From Bacillota bacterium (lineage in GTDB: Bacteria; Bacillota; Clostridia; Lachnospirales; Cellulosilyticaceae), in contig JAEZJJ010000038.1 in NCBI GenBank assembly GCA_023436395.1, forward strand, positions 1 to 64,000: a stretch of DNA of 64,000 nucleotides, read 5' to 3'. Position 1 is the first letter of the stretch, and every line of letters starts with the position of its first letter. Of this stretch, positions 33,571 through 42,540 are shown piece after piece. Position numbers and translations under genes: made by a program. The notes beneath the pieces were generated by a model. It was not told where the DNA came from, did not search any database, and saw only the letters and a program-made list of their open reading frames with translations.

Positions 33571-34104
33571 TCACTCTTCTCTTTCTACCATCTGTTTAAA
33601 AAAGGGCAACTGATACATATGTGCCACTGTATAATTTGCTGCTAGTCCCACAAAAATCCCTGTCATAATCCCTGCAATTGATAAGAACGGTAGATAAAGC
33701 ATAACCCCTATATTTTGTACAATGAGTGAAGCCACTAAAAGCTGCCCTATATTGTGAAAAACTGCTCCTGCAGCACTTACCCCTATGATACTTACTTTAT
33801 CCTTTAATAATTCTTTAATTCCAATCATCACGCTAAAACTAAGTAGTGCCCCCATACTACCATACATGAGACTAGATACACTTCCTCCAAATATGGCACT
33901 TAAAAATAATCTTGCTACAATAATCTTTAGTACATCTCGTTTCTTATCCAATGTATAAATGGCAATAACTGTGACAAGATTGGCTAAGCCCAGCTTAGCA
34001 CCTGGCGTCATAAATGGAACAGGAATACTACGCTCCACTAGGTGAAGCGCAAGTGCCATTGCCACCAGGAGTGACGTATAAATTAATTGTTTTGTTTTTT
34101 CCAT
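33571..34104 (-). CDS. eetB: Gx-transporter-like membrane protein EetB
   Basis: 177 residues with 5-6 membrane helices and an ECF S-component-like fold. Blocks PGAKLGLANLVTVIAIYTLD, SALFGGSVSSLMYG-like LSAIFGGSVSSLMYG and AAGAVFHNIGQLLVA are typical of the family annotated as Gx transporter or heptaprenyl diphosphate synthase component I. In Listeria the homologue EetB is needed for extracellular electron transfer together with EetA. It sits between eetA and dmkB with 9- and 10-base gaps. Confidence 0.85.
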   Translation of the reverse strand: MEKTKQLIYTSLLVAMALALHLVERSIPVPFMTPGAKLGLANLVTVIAIYTLDKKRDVLKIIVARLFLSAIFGGSVSSLMYGSMGALLSFSVMIGIKELLKDKVSIIGVSAAGAVFHNIGQLLVASLIVQNIGVMLYLPFLSIAGIMTGIFVGLAANYTVAHMYQLPFFKQMVEREE

Positions 34105-34113
34105 ATTCTACTC

Positions 34114-34512
34114 CTAATATGCATTAACATCTATGACTTCCTCATCTTCCTCTGCTAGCTTCCCCACAATCTCAATATATAACTTGTGGGGCAAACATGT
34201 AATAGACTGACCTGGTTTATGTATAAAACCTATTTGCGTACAAATGCCATCCCTGCAATCTGCCCTAGATACCCTAATCTCTTCGTTTTCTATGACAACT
34301 GTGTTATTCCCATAGGCTGTTTCAATCATCAACGTTTCAGATTTAACCTGCCCTGTTAATGGTACTTCTTTATAAAGCTTGCCATCAATAGTGATTCTGG
34401 CATAAGTTACATCATATTCACCGACAAATAACACCTTTAATAAAAGATAAGGAATAAATGAAATAGCAAGAAGGACGGCAATAATAATCTTATCCCAGGT
34501 TTTTATTTTCAT
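34114..34512 (-). CDS. eetA: NusG domain II protein EetA
   Basis: A 132-residue protein with one N-terminal membrane helix (residues 10-30) and an extracellular NusG-domain-II-like barrel. The signature is VSRADCRDGICTQIGFI followed by SITCLPHKLYIEI, with three cysteines. EetA works with EetB in the Listeria FLEET pathway, probably passing electrons from quinol to the lipoprotein PplA. It is the first gene of its operon, behind the ndh2 terminator. Confidence 0.85.
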   Translation of the reverse strand: MKIKTWDKIIIAVLLAISFIPYLLLKVLFVGEYDVTYARITIDGKLYKEVPLTGQVKSETLMIETAYGNNTVVIENEEIRVSRADCRDGICTQIGFIHKPGQSITCLPHKLYIEIVGKLAEEDEEVIDVNAY

Positions 34513-34580
34513 AACCGTTTCTCTAGCTCCTTTTCTCCTTTTTATTACTTATGTAGTAGCGTGTCTTCACTTAATTATAC

Positions 34581-34625
34581 TACAAAAGACCACTCTGTAG
34601 GACGAACCCAAGTGGTCTTTCTTTT
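34581..34625 (-). terminator. Terminator between ndh2 and eetA
   Basis: AAAGACCACT/AGTGGTCTTT with a 16-base loop, followed on the minus strand by TTTTGTAG. It separates ndh2 from the eetA-eetB-dmkB unit. A TATAAT directly behind it may be the eetA promoter -10. Confidence 0.75.
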
Positions 34626-34637
34626 TAATCCATCAAT

Positions 34638-36515
34638 TTACTTTTCACTATAAATAGGTTTGTTTTTACCTATCCACCAGTTACCTATTAATTTGGTAAT
34701 CCATGGCATCACATAATAGTCAAGACCGAATGTTCTACCTGCACCACTCATCAGTGCAATTCCACCAAAAGTATACCATAATATGTCCCAACCAGCCATA
34801 GCTGAAAGAATAAAATTCATAGTCATAAATACAGATGCTGCAGATGCTAGCCATGTGAATAAGCCACCAATCAGTGCAAGGCCAATCCCAATTTCTAAAA
34901 CGACTACCATGATTTGAAAAATATTAGCCATTGTTTCATTAGGAATCATGATTTTCATCACTGATTCATAGAACTTTGGCATTTCACTTAAAATAGGTGT
35001 TGCATATTCTACGGCACTCTCTGTAGCTGAAGATGCCCCTGTTAAACCATCTTGAAGCCATGCAAATGGCATATTGATATTACCTGCTTTAATCCAACTA
35101 TCTGTCCCTATTTCAAATAACCACTGACCTTTATTAAATAGTGCTTCTACTGCTTTTTCCCATGTTCCTTCACCACAAAGTTTTGCAAGACCTTCAAGAA
35201 GCCATACACAACCTACATAAAGTCTAAGTGGGATAAGCCATAAGCGATTTCCTTTAGAAGCAAGATGTCCTCTTATAATTGTTCTATTTTCTTTCATATC
35301 AAAGAATTCATGTTGTAAATAATGATATACCGCTGGAATATTCAGTATGCCAAATAAGTAAATCATATTGACTAAATGTTTCGCCATCATTGCAAAGAAA
35401 CCTGAAAGTTTAATGCCCATAAGGTTTGCTACACAATACTTTCCACCAATAGATACCATAAATCCATGATAGTTTGATTTGAATTTAACCTTTTCTTCTT
35501 TTCCTTCAATAGAAGCTATGATATTTTTAACAGCTGTTGTGGCTGTTTGTTCTGCTGCCTCAACAATTTGAGGATTTCCTTTTCCTGGTTCTTCCTCTAC
35601 ATAGGCACAGTCCCCTATAAGGTATACATTCTCATGGTTTGTAGATTGCATATAGGCATTCGCCTTAAGTCGATTTGCTTTAGCTGTCTCTAACCCATAG
35701 CCCATGCAATCTTGATTATTTTGAACCCCACAAGTCCAAATCAGTGTTTGTGTTTGAATGACGTCACCAGATTTTAGTTTAATCATCTCTGGTGTTACTT
35801 CCACAATTGGACTGTTTTTAAGTATTTTTATACCGTGTTTAGTCATGTAACGCTCAGCTTTATCAGCTTGCTTGCGGTCTAACATATTTAAAATACTATT
35901 TTCTGCTTCTACGACGAAAAGTGAAACTTCCTCTTCATCTACTCTATATTCACGGGCAAGGGTAGATTTCCACTCCATAAGTTCACCAGCCATTTCAATG
36001 CCCGTAAATCCAGCACCTGCTACAGCAAAGGTAAGCATTTGTTTTCTTTTTTCTTTATCTCGCTCAAGGGCAGCCCTTTTAAATTGGTATTCGATATGTT
36101 CTTTTATTTTAAGTGCATCTTCTAAAGACCATAGGCTAAAACCATGTTCTTTAACACCGGGTATCCCTAAATAAGCTGGCTCATTTCCCATACCAATCAT
36201 TAAATAATCATAACTATATTCCCCATGCTTTGTGGTCACTTTTTGTGATACCATATCTACGTTTGTTATGTAATCTACTACCAAATTAACTTTAGTTCTA
36301 TGAAAAATTTGACTAAGTGTTACTTTAACAGATTCTTCTGGTACCCTTCCCCCTGCTACCTCATGAAGTTCTGTCATCAATGTATGATAAGGGTTTTTAT
36401 CAATTAATGTAATTTCAATAGCGTTATTTTTTTTATACTTTTTAGCTAATTTTTTTGCGGCATGTACCCCCGCATACCCTGCTCCAAGTATGACAATTTT
36501 CGTTTTATTTGACAT
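34638..36515 (-). CDS. ndh2: Type II NADH dehydrogenase fused to a DoxX-like membrane domain (Ndh2)
   Basis: Residues 1-410 are an FAD-dependent NADH:quinone oxidoreductase: FAD site VILGAGYAGVHAAKKL, NADH site VAGAGFTGIEMAGEL, and CYS-free VYLIGDCAYVEEE closing the FAD pocket. Residues 430-625 are a membrane domain with helices (WLIPLRLYVGCVWLLEGLAKL; MANIFQIMVVVLEIGIGLAL). This fusion is the form found in FLEET loci; ordinary Ndh-2 lacks it. It feeds electrons from NADH to the DmkA-made quinone. A terminator follows. The gene is divergent from fmnB. Confidence 0.9.
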   Translation of the reverse strand: MSNKTKIVILGAGYAGVHAAKKLAKKYKKNNAIEITLIDKNPYHTLMTELHEVAGGRVPEESVKVTLSQIFHRTKVNLVVDYITNVDMVSQKVTTKHGEYSYDYLMIGMGNEPAYLGIPGVKEHGFSLWSLEDALKIKEHIEYQFKRAALERDKEKRKQMLTFAVAGAGFTGIEMAGELMEWKSTLAREYRVDEEEVSLFVVEAENSILNMLDRKQADKAERYMTKHGIKILKNSPIVEVTPEMIKLKSGDVIQTQTLIWTCGVQNNQDCMGYGLETAKANRLKANAYMQSTNHENVYLIGDCAYVEEEPGKGNPQIVEAAEQTATTAVKNIIASIEGKEEKVKFKSNYHGFMVSIGGKYCVANLMGIKLSGFFAMMAKHLVNMIYLFGILNIPAVYHYLQHEFFDMKENRTIIRGHLASKGNRLWLIPLRLYVGCVWLLEGLAKLCGEGTWEKAVEALFNKGQWLFEIGTDSWIKAGNINMPFAWLQDGLTGASSATESAVEYATPILSEMPKFYESVMKIMIPNETMANIFQIMVVVLEIGIGLALIGGLFTWLASAASVFMTMNFILSAMAGWDILWYTFGGIALMSGAGRTFGLDYYVMPWITKLIGNWWIGKNKPIYSEK

Positions 36516-36711
36516 TCTCCACCTCTACTCTAATTCACATAATTCTTTATTACTAATACTTACTATACCTAAGTATTGTTAAAAAGTCTACTATTTTTTA
36601 TAAAGATTTCTATTTTTTTCAGTATATATTATTCATTTACTCATTTATGTAGTATAATAAAATACGCAATTAGCCTATTTACATAAATTTAGCACGAAAA
36701 CGGAGGTCAAA

Positions 36712-37770
36712 ATGGCTATTTATTTTAAAAAAAAATATTTTATTTTTATAATTCTAACCATAAGTGTTGTTATTTTTTTGACAGCCTGTGGTTCAAAAAA
36801 CACTCAAGAAATATCTAATCCTCTTAGTCGAACAGAATTCTTATTAGGTACTGTGGTAAAGGTTTCTCTTTATGACCATGGTTCTGAAGAACTCCTTGAT
36901 TTATCTATGAATAAGCTTATGGAACTAGAGAACACTTTAAGTATTAATAAAACTGGAACGCTTATTGATGAGATCAATGCCCAAGCTGGTCTCTCTCCTG
37001 TAAAAGTGGATGAAGCTACCTATGAGGTTATTGAGAAAGGACTTGAGTATAGCCAGCTCACAAATGGCGCTTTTGATATCACCATCGGACCAGTGGTTAA
37101 ACTTTGGAATATAGGTTTTCCTGAGGCCAGAGTCCCCAGTGATGAAGAGATTAAAGAAACCTTACCACGAGTTGGATTTGATAAGGTGATTCTAAATCCT
37201 AATGAGTCTACTGTTTATTTAACTGAAAAAGGCATGAGCTTAGATTTAGGTGGTATAGGTAAAGGGTTTGCTGCTGATGAGGTTACCACTCTTCTTAAGG
37301 AACATGGGGTAAAACATGCTATTATTGATTTAGGTGGTAACCTTTATACCTTAGGTGATAAACCAGGTGATCAGCTTTGGTCTATTGGTGTCCAAGATCC
37401 TTTTAATCCAAGAGGAAAAATCATTGGACGTCTTAAAGTTGCCAATAAATCTATTGTCACCTCCGGCATCTATGAGCGTTATCTAGAAGATGAAGAGGGC
37501 AATAAATATCATCATATTCTAGATCCTAAAACAGGTTATCCTTATGATAATCAAATTGCAGGTGTCACTATTATTAGTGATTTTTCCACAGATGGGGATG
37601 CTTTATCCACTGCTGTTTTTGCTATGGGGGTAGAAGAAGGACTTGAATTTGTAGAAAGCTTAGGTGGTGTGGATGCTATCTTTATTACCCTAGACTCTAA
37701 AGTTTATACCACAACAGGAGTTAAAGAATTTTTTACACTCACTAATGAAGCTTTCACACTAGCCAATTAA
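36712..37770 (+). CDS. fmnB: FAD:protein FMN transferase lipoprotein (ApbE family, FmnB)
   Basis: The 352-residue protein starts with a long signal and lipobox (FLTACGS, Cys26). ApbE blocks: GTVVKVSLY, INAQAGLSPVKVD, GAFDITIGPVVKLWNIG, DLGGIGKGFAADEV, IDLGGNLYTLG and the C-terminal DGDALSTAVFAMG with the Mg site. It links FMN covalently to Ser/Thr of target proteins such as PplA. In Listeria the homologue FmnB flavinylates PplA. A consensus TATAAT lies at 36652-36657 and probably belongs to its promoter. Confidence 0.92.
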   Translation: MAIYFKKKYFIFIILTISVVIFLTACGSKNTQEISNPLSRTEFLLGTVVKVSLYDHGSEELLDLSMNKLMELENTLSINKTGTLIDEINAQAGLSPVKVDEATYEVIEKGLEYSQLTNGAFDITIGPVVKLWNIGFPEARVPSDEEIKETLPRVGFDKVILNPNESTVYLTEKGMSLDLGGIGKGFAADEVTTLLKEHGVKHAIIDLGGNLYTLGDKPGDQLWSIGVQDPFNPRGKIIGRLKVANKSIVTSGIYERYLEDEEGNKYHHILDPKTGYPYDNQIAGVTIISDFSTDGDALSTAVFAMGVEEGLEFVESLGGVDAIFITLDSKVYTTTGVKEFFTLTNEAFTLAN

Positions 37771-37782
37771 CTTATGATACCT

Positions 37783-37830
37783 AAAAAGGGTTGATGTACG
37801 TACTACCAAGTCGTCCATCAACCTTTTTTA
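37783..37830. terminator. Bidirectional terminator between fmnB and the ABC genes
   Basis: AAAAAGGGTTGATG pairs with CATCAACCTTTTTT around a 19-base loop. It serves the convergent fmnB and sulfonate-type ABC permease genes. Confidence 0.85.
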
Positions 37831-37838
37831 TAGATTCT

Positions 37839-38606
37839 TTAATGTCTTTTATCTTTATCCATAACTTTCCATTTACATACTTTGTGTTCTAAACTTTCAA
37901 TCCCTTTAAATAGTCCCATCCCACATACGCTAATAGCTATAATGCCACTATACATTTCTACATAGTCCACTTTAATCCAAGCATTCATAATATAGTAGCC
38001 AATCCCTAACTTCGTGGCATAATTCTCAGCAAAAAAGACTGCCACCATACTAGAGCCTATGGCAATCTTTAAAGAAGTAAAAATACTTGGCATAGCTGCT
38101 GGAATCATGAGATGAAAGAGTTTTTGTCTTCTAGTGAGTCCCCAAGTCTTTGCAGTTAAGAAAAGATGCTCTGGCAAGTGACAAATACCATCTCTTACAC
38201 TTACGATTAAATGAAACACACTAATGGCAAAAATTAAAATAACCTTTGATAAATCTCCTAATCCAAATAAAATCATAAACACAGGTAAAAAAGCAATGCG
38301 TGGCACAGGATAAATCAAATATATAATAGGTGATATATAACGATCCAAATATCTATTTGCCCCAAGTGCTATACCTAATGTCCCCCCTACTATTAGAGTC
38401 AGTCCTAATCCTAGTCCTATTCTCCCCATACTCCCTCCTAAATGACGACATAGCTGGGGTATGTTTTGGAAAGTATATAAAAGGACCTCCAAGGGTTCTG
38501 GCACCACAAAAGCGTTTAATGTCCGATGAAGAATTTCCCATAATAGCATTAAAGTACCTACTGCATAGAGGGTAGATAAATAGTGTTTTTTAGTGTGCAT
38601 ATTCAT
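37839..38606 (-). CDS. ABC transporter permease, sulfonate/nitrate (SsuC/TauC) type
   Basis: A 255-residue membrane protein with 6 helices. The EAA-like loop is LTAKTWGLTRRQKLFHLMIPAAMPSIFTSLKIAIGSS. It belongs to the importer group for aliphatic sulfonates, taurine or related compounds. It overlaps the ATPase gene by 17 bases, so translation is coupled. The neighbouring aryl-sulfate sulfotransferase makes a sulfur compound a likely cargo. Confidence 0.88.
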   Translation of the reverse strand: MNMHTKKHYLSTLYAVGTLMLLWEILHRTLNAFVVPEPLEVLLYTFQNIPQLCRHLGGSMGRIGLGLGLTLIVGGTLGIALGANRYLDRYISPIIYLIYPVPRIAFLPVFMILFGLGDLSKVILIFAISVFHLIVSVRDGICHLPEHLFLTAKTWGLTRRQKLFHLMIPAAMPSIFTSLKIAIGSSMVAVFFAENYATKLGIGYYIMNAWIKVDYVEMYSGIIAISVCGMGLFKGIESLEHKVCKWKVMDKDKRH

Positions 38607-39333
38607 GTTCCCCTAACTTTAATCTATTTCTTACTTCTAAGCACTTCTTATAAAAGACTGGATTTTCCCTTATCTTCTCAAACCCATAAAGCTCATTTTC
38701 ATAAAGCTCATAATTGCCATCAGGACACATAATGAGTAATTTTTCTCCTAATACAAGGGCTTCCTCAATACTGTGTGTTACAAAGAGCAAAGTAGTCTTA
38801 TGACGTTTTCTAATCTCTAAAATGAAATCCTGAAAGCGTTCTTTATGAAGGGCATCTAATGCGGAGGAGGGCTCATCTAACAAAAGTAACTTAGGCTCCC
38901 AAACTAAAATGCACCCTATTGCAACCCGTTGTTTTTCTCCCCCACTTAAACTTAAGGGATATCTATGGAGTAAATGGGATATATGAAGTTCCTCCGCTAT
39001 GTTTTGGATTTTCTTTTTGACTTCATCTTTCTTGTAGCCTCTTGCCTTTAAGCCTAAAGATAAGTTTTTATAAACAGTTAACCAAGGAAATAAATTATTA
39101 TCTTGCAAAGCAAGTCCTACTGATTTTTGCATCTGATTTGCAGGCTCATTGGCAATTAGAATTTCACCTGCCTGAGGCGAAAGAAGCCCTGCTATTGTAC
39201 ATAGCAGGGTGCTCTTTCCACAACCAGATGGTCCTATAATCGCTAGACTCTTCCCATCTGCTACTTGGATAGTCAGCTCTTTTAAAAGTACTTTCTGGGC
39301 ATAAGCTAATTGTAAATTCTTAATTTCTAACAT
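38590..39333 (-). CDS. ABC transporter ATPase, SsuB/TauB type
   Basis: A 247-residue ATP-binding subunit. Walker A GPSGCGKST (residues 34-42), Q-loop LQDNNLFPWLTVYKN, signature LSGGEKQRVAIG and Walker B LLLLDEPSSALD are all intact. It energises the importer with the permease at 37839. It directly follows the substrate-binding gene: the stop and start are adjacent. Confidence 0.92.
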   Translation of the reverse strand: MLEIKNLQLAYAQKVLLKELTIQVADGKSLAIIGPSGCGKSTLLCTIAGLLSPQAGEILIANEPANQMQKSVGLALQDNNLFPWLTVYKNLSLGLKARGYKKDEVKKKIQNIAEELHISHLLHRYPLSLSGGEKQRVAIGCILVWEPKLLLLDEPSSALDALHKERFQDFILEIRKRHKTTLLFVTHSIEEALVLGEKLLIMCPDGNYELYENELYGFEKIRENPVFYKKCLEVRNRLKLGEHEYAH

Positions 39334-40269
39334 CTACTTTGCAAAAGCCTCTGTGACTAAATCTTCATAGTTCACCTCAAGTGTTTTCCCTTGAAGTGCC
39401 TCTGTCCAAAGACGAACCTCTTCTACAAACTCCTCTGATGGAATACGTGTTGTATGGTAAGTAGGAAGTACCATAAGTTCTTTTACTTTTTCATCTAACT
39501 CTAGCTTTTGGATTAAAATATCTTTAGCCACTTCTTCATTAGCTAAGATAGCTTCTACAGCCTTATTATATCCTTCATGGAAAGCTGCAACGGCTTCCTC
39601 ACGAGAAGAAATACTCTCCATTGTAAAAATCATAGCATTGGGTGTGAACTCCTCTGCAGCCCCATAGATACGTTTCTCTAAGCCTTTAAGCTGCGCTGTA
39701 GAAGCCATAGGTTCAGGAAGTATAGCCATATCTAATTCTCCTGCCATAAGCATTTGCATCCTAACTGGCATTTCATTGATAAATACCTTCTCCATGTTAT
39801 ATGCTTTTAAATAACGATCTGCTAAATAGTTTACAACACTTACCTCCATCAACCCTACTTTTACATCTTCTTTTTCTTCAAAACTCGAACTTAGTACCAC
39901 AGGAAACACCCCATCTGTTGCTGTGGTCATCACTGCTTCTAACCCTGCTACTTTATTATTTAGAAATTGAATCATACTCACCATAGCCCCATCTAATTCA
40001 CCAGCTTGAATCGAACTTTGCTTTGTAGCTCCATTGGTGAAAATTTCAAGTTCTACAGTTAACCCCAGTTCTTTAAAATACCCCTCTTCTTGTGCCAATA
40101 AGATTGGGGCACTATCTGCTGCTGACATCACTCCAATACGCAGTGTACCTAAATCCTTCACTTGTGTACTAGAAATTTCTGTTTGACTGCTTTCTACTTT
40201 TCCCCCACATCCTACAAGCATAGTAGCTAATGTAGCTGCTAAAATAACTTTTTTCAATACTTTCTTCAT
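39334..40269 (-). CDS. ABC substrate-binding lipoprotein (SsuA/NMT1-like)
   Basis: The 311-residue protein has a signal with lipobox MLVGCGG (Cys21). The mature part resembles the periplasmic-binding fold of the SsuA/THI5 group: TLRIGVMSAADSAPILLAQEEGYFKELGLTVELEIF, KQSSIQAGELDGAMVSMIQF and LPEPMASTAQLKG. Ligand class is sulfonate, taurine, thiamine precursor or similar; sulfonate or sulfate ester fits the genomic context best. It is the first gene of the ABC operon, downstream of the sulfotransferase. Confidence 0.85.
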   Translation of the reverse strand: MKKVLKKVILAATLATMLVGCGGKVESSQTEISSTQVKDLGTLRIGVMSAADSAPILLAQEEGYFKELGLTVELEIFTNGATKQSSIQAGELDGAMVSMIQFLNNKVAGLEAVMTTATDGVFPVVLSSSFEEKEDVKVGLMEVSVVNYLADRYLKAYNMEKVFINEMPVRMQMLMAGELDMAILPEPMASTAQLKGLEKRIYGAAEEFTPNAMIFTMESISSREEAVAAFHEGYNKAVEAILANEEVAKDILIQKLELDEKVKELMVLPTYHTTRIPSEEFVEEVRLWTEALQGKTLEVNYEDLVTEAFAK

Positions 40270-40313
40270 TTTCTTTCTCCTAAATACGTATCACTATCTT
40301 GTTCATTAAAACT

Positions 40314-41801
40314 TTATAAATTAATTTTCTCACAGCGGTAACACTTATAACCTAAGGGTTTTGTAATATCCCTATCTTTCATAGCCATTTCAAAAACCAC
40401 CTGAGGGTCTTTTTCTCCTGTGGCCTCTACAATCACAATTTCATTTTTCATGCGATTACTTTTCATATCATCTGTAGGACCACCAAAGATGTCTTTAGTA
40501 ATACCCCCAAAGCACATGAGCCTATTGCCATTTTCTAATAAACTAATGGACCCTAGATAAGGACAATACAAGCTATTTCCTCGCTCTTCTCCAAAACTCC
40601 ATACCTTTTCAAAAGTCCCTGCCTCTAAATCAATGCGATACTCTATGCCACGGCTAAAGTTTTGGTATGCATGACGTGCTTGATCTATGTTATAACTTCT
40701 AAAGTTGCCATTATCAAACATGAAGACGTTTCCGTTCTTTCCAATGACAGGAGTATGAGGTGCCCAGCCTATATCTTCTTCATGGATAGGATTTAAAACA
40801 TAAGGTTTTAATGTCTCATTCCAACCTTCCTTTGGTGCAATAATCCACTGAATTTCAGAAGTTGCCTTCTTAAATTTCACCATACAGCTTTGATTTCTAG
40901 AGGTTGCTATAATGCTCTCATCCGTTTCATCATAGACAATGGCATTTAAATGAAGCCAATCTAAGGGATGATTTACGGAAACTTTATCAATAACGGTCTG
41001 ACGCATAGGATCTAAAATTTCTCTAAAATTCCATTCTGCAATGATTTCTTTAGAATTGCGGTCTATTTCCACAAGTAAATCTTGTTTCGTTTCTTCTCCT
41101 TGAGTGATAGCTAAAAAGTTGCCACTTGGTAACTCATAGACATCATGGTGTAAACCATTAGGTAGCTTATAAAAAGCTTTAATATGTCCTAAAAAGTCCA
41201 TTTCCACAAAGCCCGCTGATGTATAAGCCCCACAAATGCCACTGCTCATAGGTGCATCCACTATCAAATGTCCATTTTTAAGTTTTCTAAAGACATGAGC
41301 TGTCATTCCCGTATAAAGCCATCTCACATGACCTTTCTCATCTACAATAGAGTAAAGCGCTTCAATTGTCTTCACCCCTTCAGACCTACCTAAAGATAAT
41401 GAAAAGAATCCTTCTGCTATTTTCTCCTTTTTGCTTGCTCTCACTTGTATTTCAGGATAACTACTGGGTAAAGGCTGAGTCTTAATGCCTACTGAATGCC
41501 CTATAGTCCTTCCTTCTTGAAAAATAACTTGTAAAGTCACTTCATTGTAACTATTGGGCTTTAGACCTAATAAAGGAATTTCTTGATGACCTTTTCCTAA
41601 GTCATGCACACTTCTGTATCCCTGTACTTCTACTGTAAGGGTGGCTGATTGCTCTAAAAAGAACATCATAAGCCCACTTAAAGGGCAAACATCATAAGGA
41701 TTAAGCACTATAAAAGGTTTTTGAATGGTATAACTTTGCCTATGATAGGCTTCTAATAGTGCTTTTCTTTGCAAGCTTTGTTGCTTCATTAGTTCCATCA
41801 T
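40314..41801 (-). CDS. Aryl-sulfate sulfotransferase (AssT)
   Basis: The 495-residue protein matches PAPS-independent aryl-sulfate sulfotransferases, which move sulfate between phenolic compounds through a sulfo-histidine. The six-bladed propeller is visible as repeats with GNFRSYN, GLHHDVYELPSGN, DWLHLNAIVYDE and GWAPHTPVIGKNGN, each carrying a candidate catalytic His. No signal peptide, so it should act in the cytosol, as in some gut Clostridia. C-terminal CYRCEKINL looks like a knuckle. It sits next to a sulfonate-type importer. Confidence 0.85.
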   Translation of the reverse strand: MMELMKQQSLQRKALLEAYHRQSYTIQKPFIVLNPYDVCPLSGLMMFFLEQSATLTVEVQGYRSVHDLGKGHQEIPLLGLKPNSYNEVTLQVIFQEGRTIGHSVGIKTQPLPSSYPEIQVRASKKEKIAEGFFSLSLGRSEGVKTIEALYSIVDEKGHVRWLYTGMTAHVFRKLKNGHLIVDAPMSSGICGAYTSAGFVEMDFLGHIKAFYKLPNGLHHDVYELPSGNFLAITQGEETKQDLLVEIDRNSKEIIAEWNFREILDPMRQTVIDKVSVNHPLDWLHLNAIVYDETDESIIATSRNQSCMVKFKKATSEIQWIIAPKEGWNETLKPYVLNPIHEEDIGWAPHTPVIGKNGNVFMFDNGNFRSYNIDQARHAYQNFSRGIEYRIDLEAGTFEKVWSFGEERGNSLYCPYLGSISLLENGNRLMCFGGITKDIFGGPTDDMKSNRMKNEIVIVEATGEKDPQVVFEMAMKDRDITKPLGYKCYRCEKINL

Positions 41802-41827
41802 ATTTCTGTACTCCTACAAATCAAATG

Positions 41828-41860
41828 AAGCTACCTTTCTAATGCTTAGAAAAGTAGCTT
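41828..41860 (-). terminator. Hairpin between pplA and the sulfotransferase gene
   Basis: AAGCTACTTTTCTAA and TTAGAAAGGTAGCTT pair with one mismatch around a 3-base loop. The following sequence is not T-rich, so it may only be a partial stop before the sulfotransferase gene. Confidence 0.6.
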
Positions 41861-41874
41861 GAATAATCCATCTA

Positions 41875-42342
41875 TTATGCTGCTAATGCTGCTTTAACTG
41901 CTTCTAATAAATCTGGGATTTTAATTGAAACACCTGTTACAGCATCTGTGTGACCATCTGCATCAGATAAGTTAACTTTTTCTACATCAAAGTTGTTCTC
42001 TGCTAAAAAGGCTGCTACTGCATCCACTTGTTCATTCCAAGGTATACCATCTTCAGACATAACATATGTACCTGCTGCTGCTTGTTCGTATTTACTTGAA
42101 CCATCTGCATTGATGTAGTCAAATTTAACACTCACTGGTTTTCCTGCTTCAAAAGTTACAGTTGCAACTGTTTTACCTGACTCATCTGCAACTTCTCCAA
42201 CTTTCTCTCCTGTAAACGCTTCATCAGTTGTTGCTGCTGGAGCTGTTGCTACTGGAGTTTCAGTTGTTGCTTCTTTTGAACCACAACCTGTAAATGCCAT
42301 CATTGCGCTTAATGCTAATAATAAAACACCTAATTTTTTCAT
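41875..42342 (-). CDS. pplA: PplA-like FMN-binding flavolipoprotein (single domain)
   Basis: A 155-residue lipoprotein (FTGCGS, Cys20) with a low-complexity Thr/Ala/Pro spacer to about residue 42. One FMN_bind-like domain ends in HTDAVTGVSIKI (residues 131-142). DAVTGVS (133-139) fits the ApbE target motif, with Ser139 as the predicted FMN attachment site. Listeria PplA has two such domains; this one has one. It is the likely terminal surface electron shuttle of the FLEET chain. It has its own consensus promoter. Confidence 0.8.
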   Translation of the reverse strand: MKKLGVLLLALSAMMAFTGCGSKEATTETPVATAPAATTDEAFTGEKVGEVADESGKTVATVTFEAGKPVSVKFDYINADGSSKYEQAAAGTYVMSEDGIPWNEQVDAVAAFLAENNFDVEKVNLSDADGHTDAVTGVSIKIPDLLEAVKAALAA

Positions 42343-42381
42343 AATTTCCTCCTAAATTTTATGTATATATATTGCCTCAAC

Positions 42382-42410
42382 ATTATATCCTAATTATCAT
42401 TTATTTTCAA
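42382..42410 (-). promoter_or_regulatory. Consensus promoter of pplA
   Basis: TTGAAA-17-TATAAT on the minus strand, 40 bases before the gene start. The spacer ATAAATGATAATTAGGA contains AAATGATAATTA, similar to a Fur-box half. Confidence 0.8.
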
Positions 42411-42540
42411 GATTATGTTAATATATTATTTATTCATGTAGTCTTTTATTCATTAAATACCTACCGGAAAGGACTCTAGCCATGATTTATGTGGAAGTCT
42501 TTCTATTTGAGCTTTATACTCTATTAAGTTTTGAATCTTA

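Noticed and set aside
35872..36174. 100-residue plus-strand frame inside ndh2
   Set aside because: It is antisense to the conserved FAD/NADH-binding part of Ndh2; no SD.
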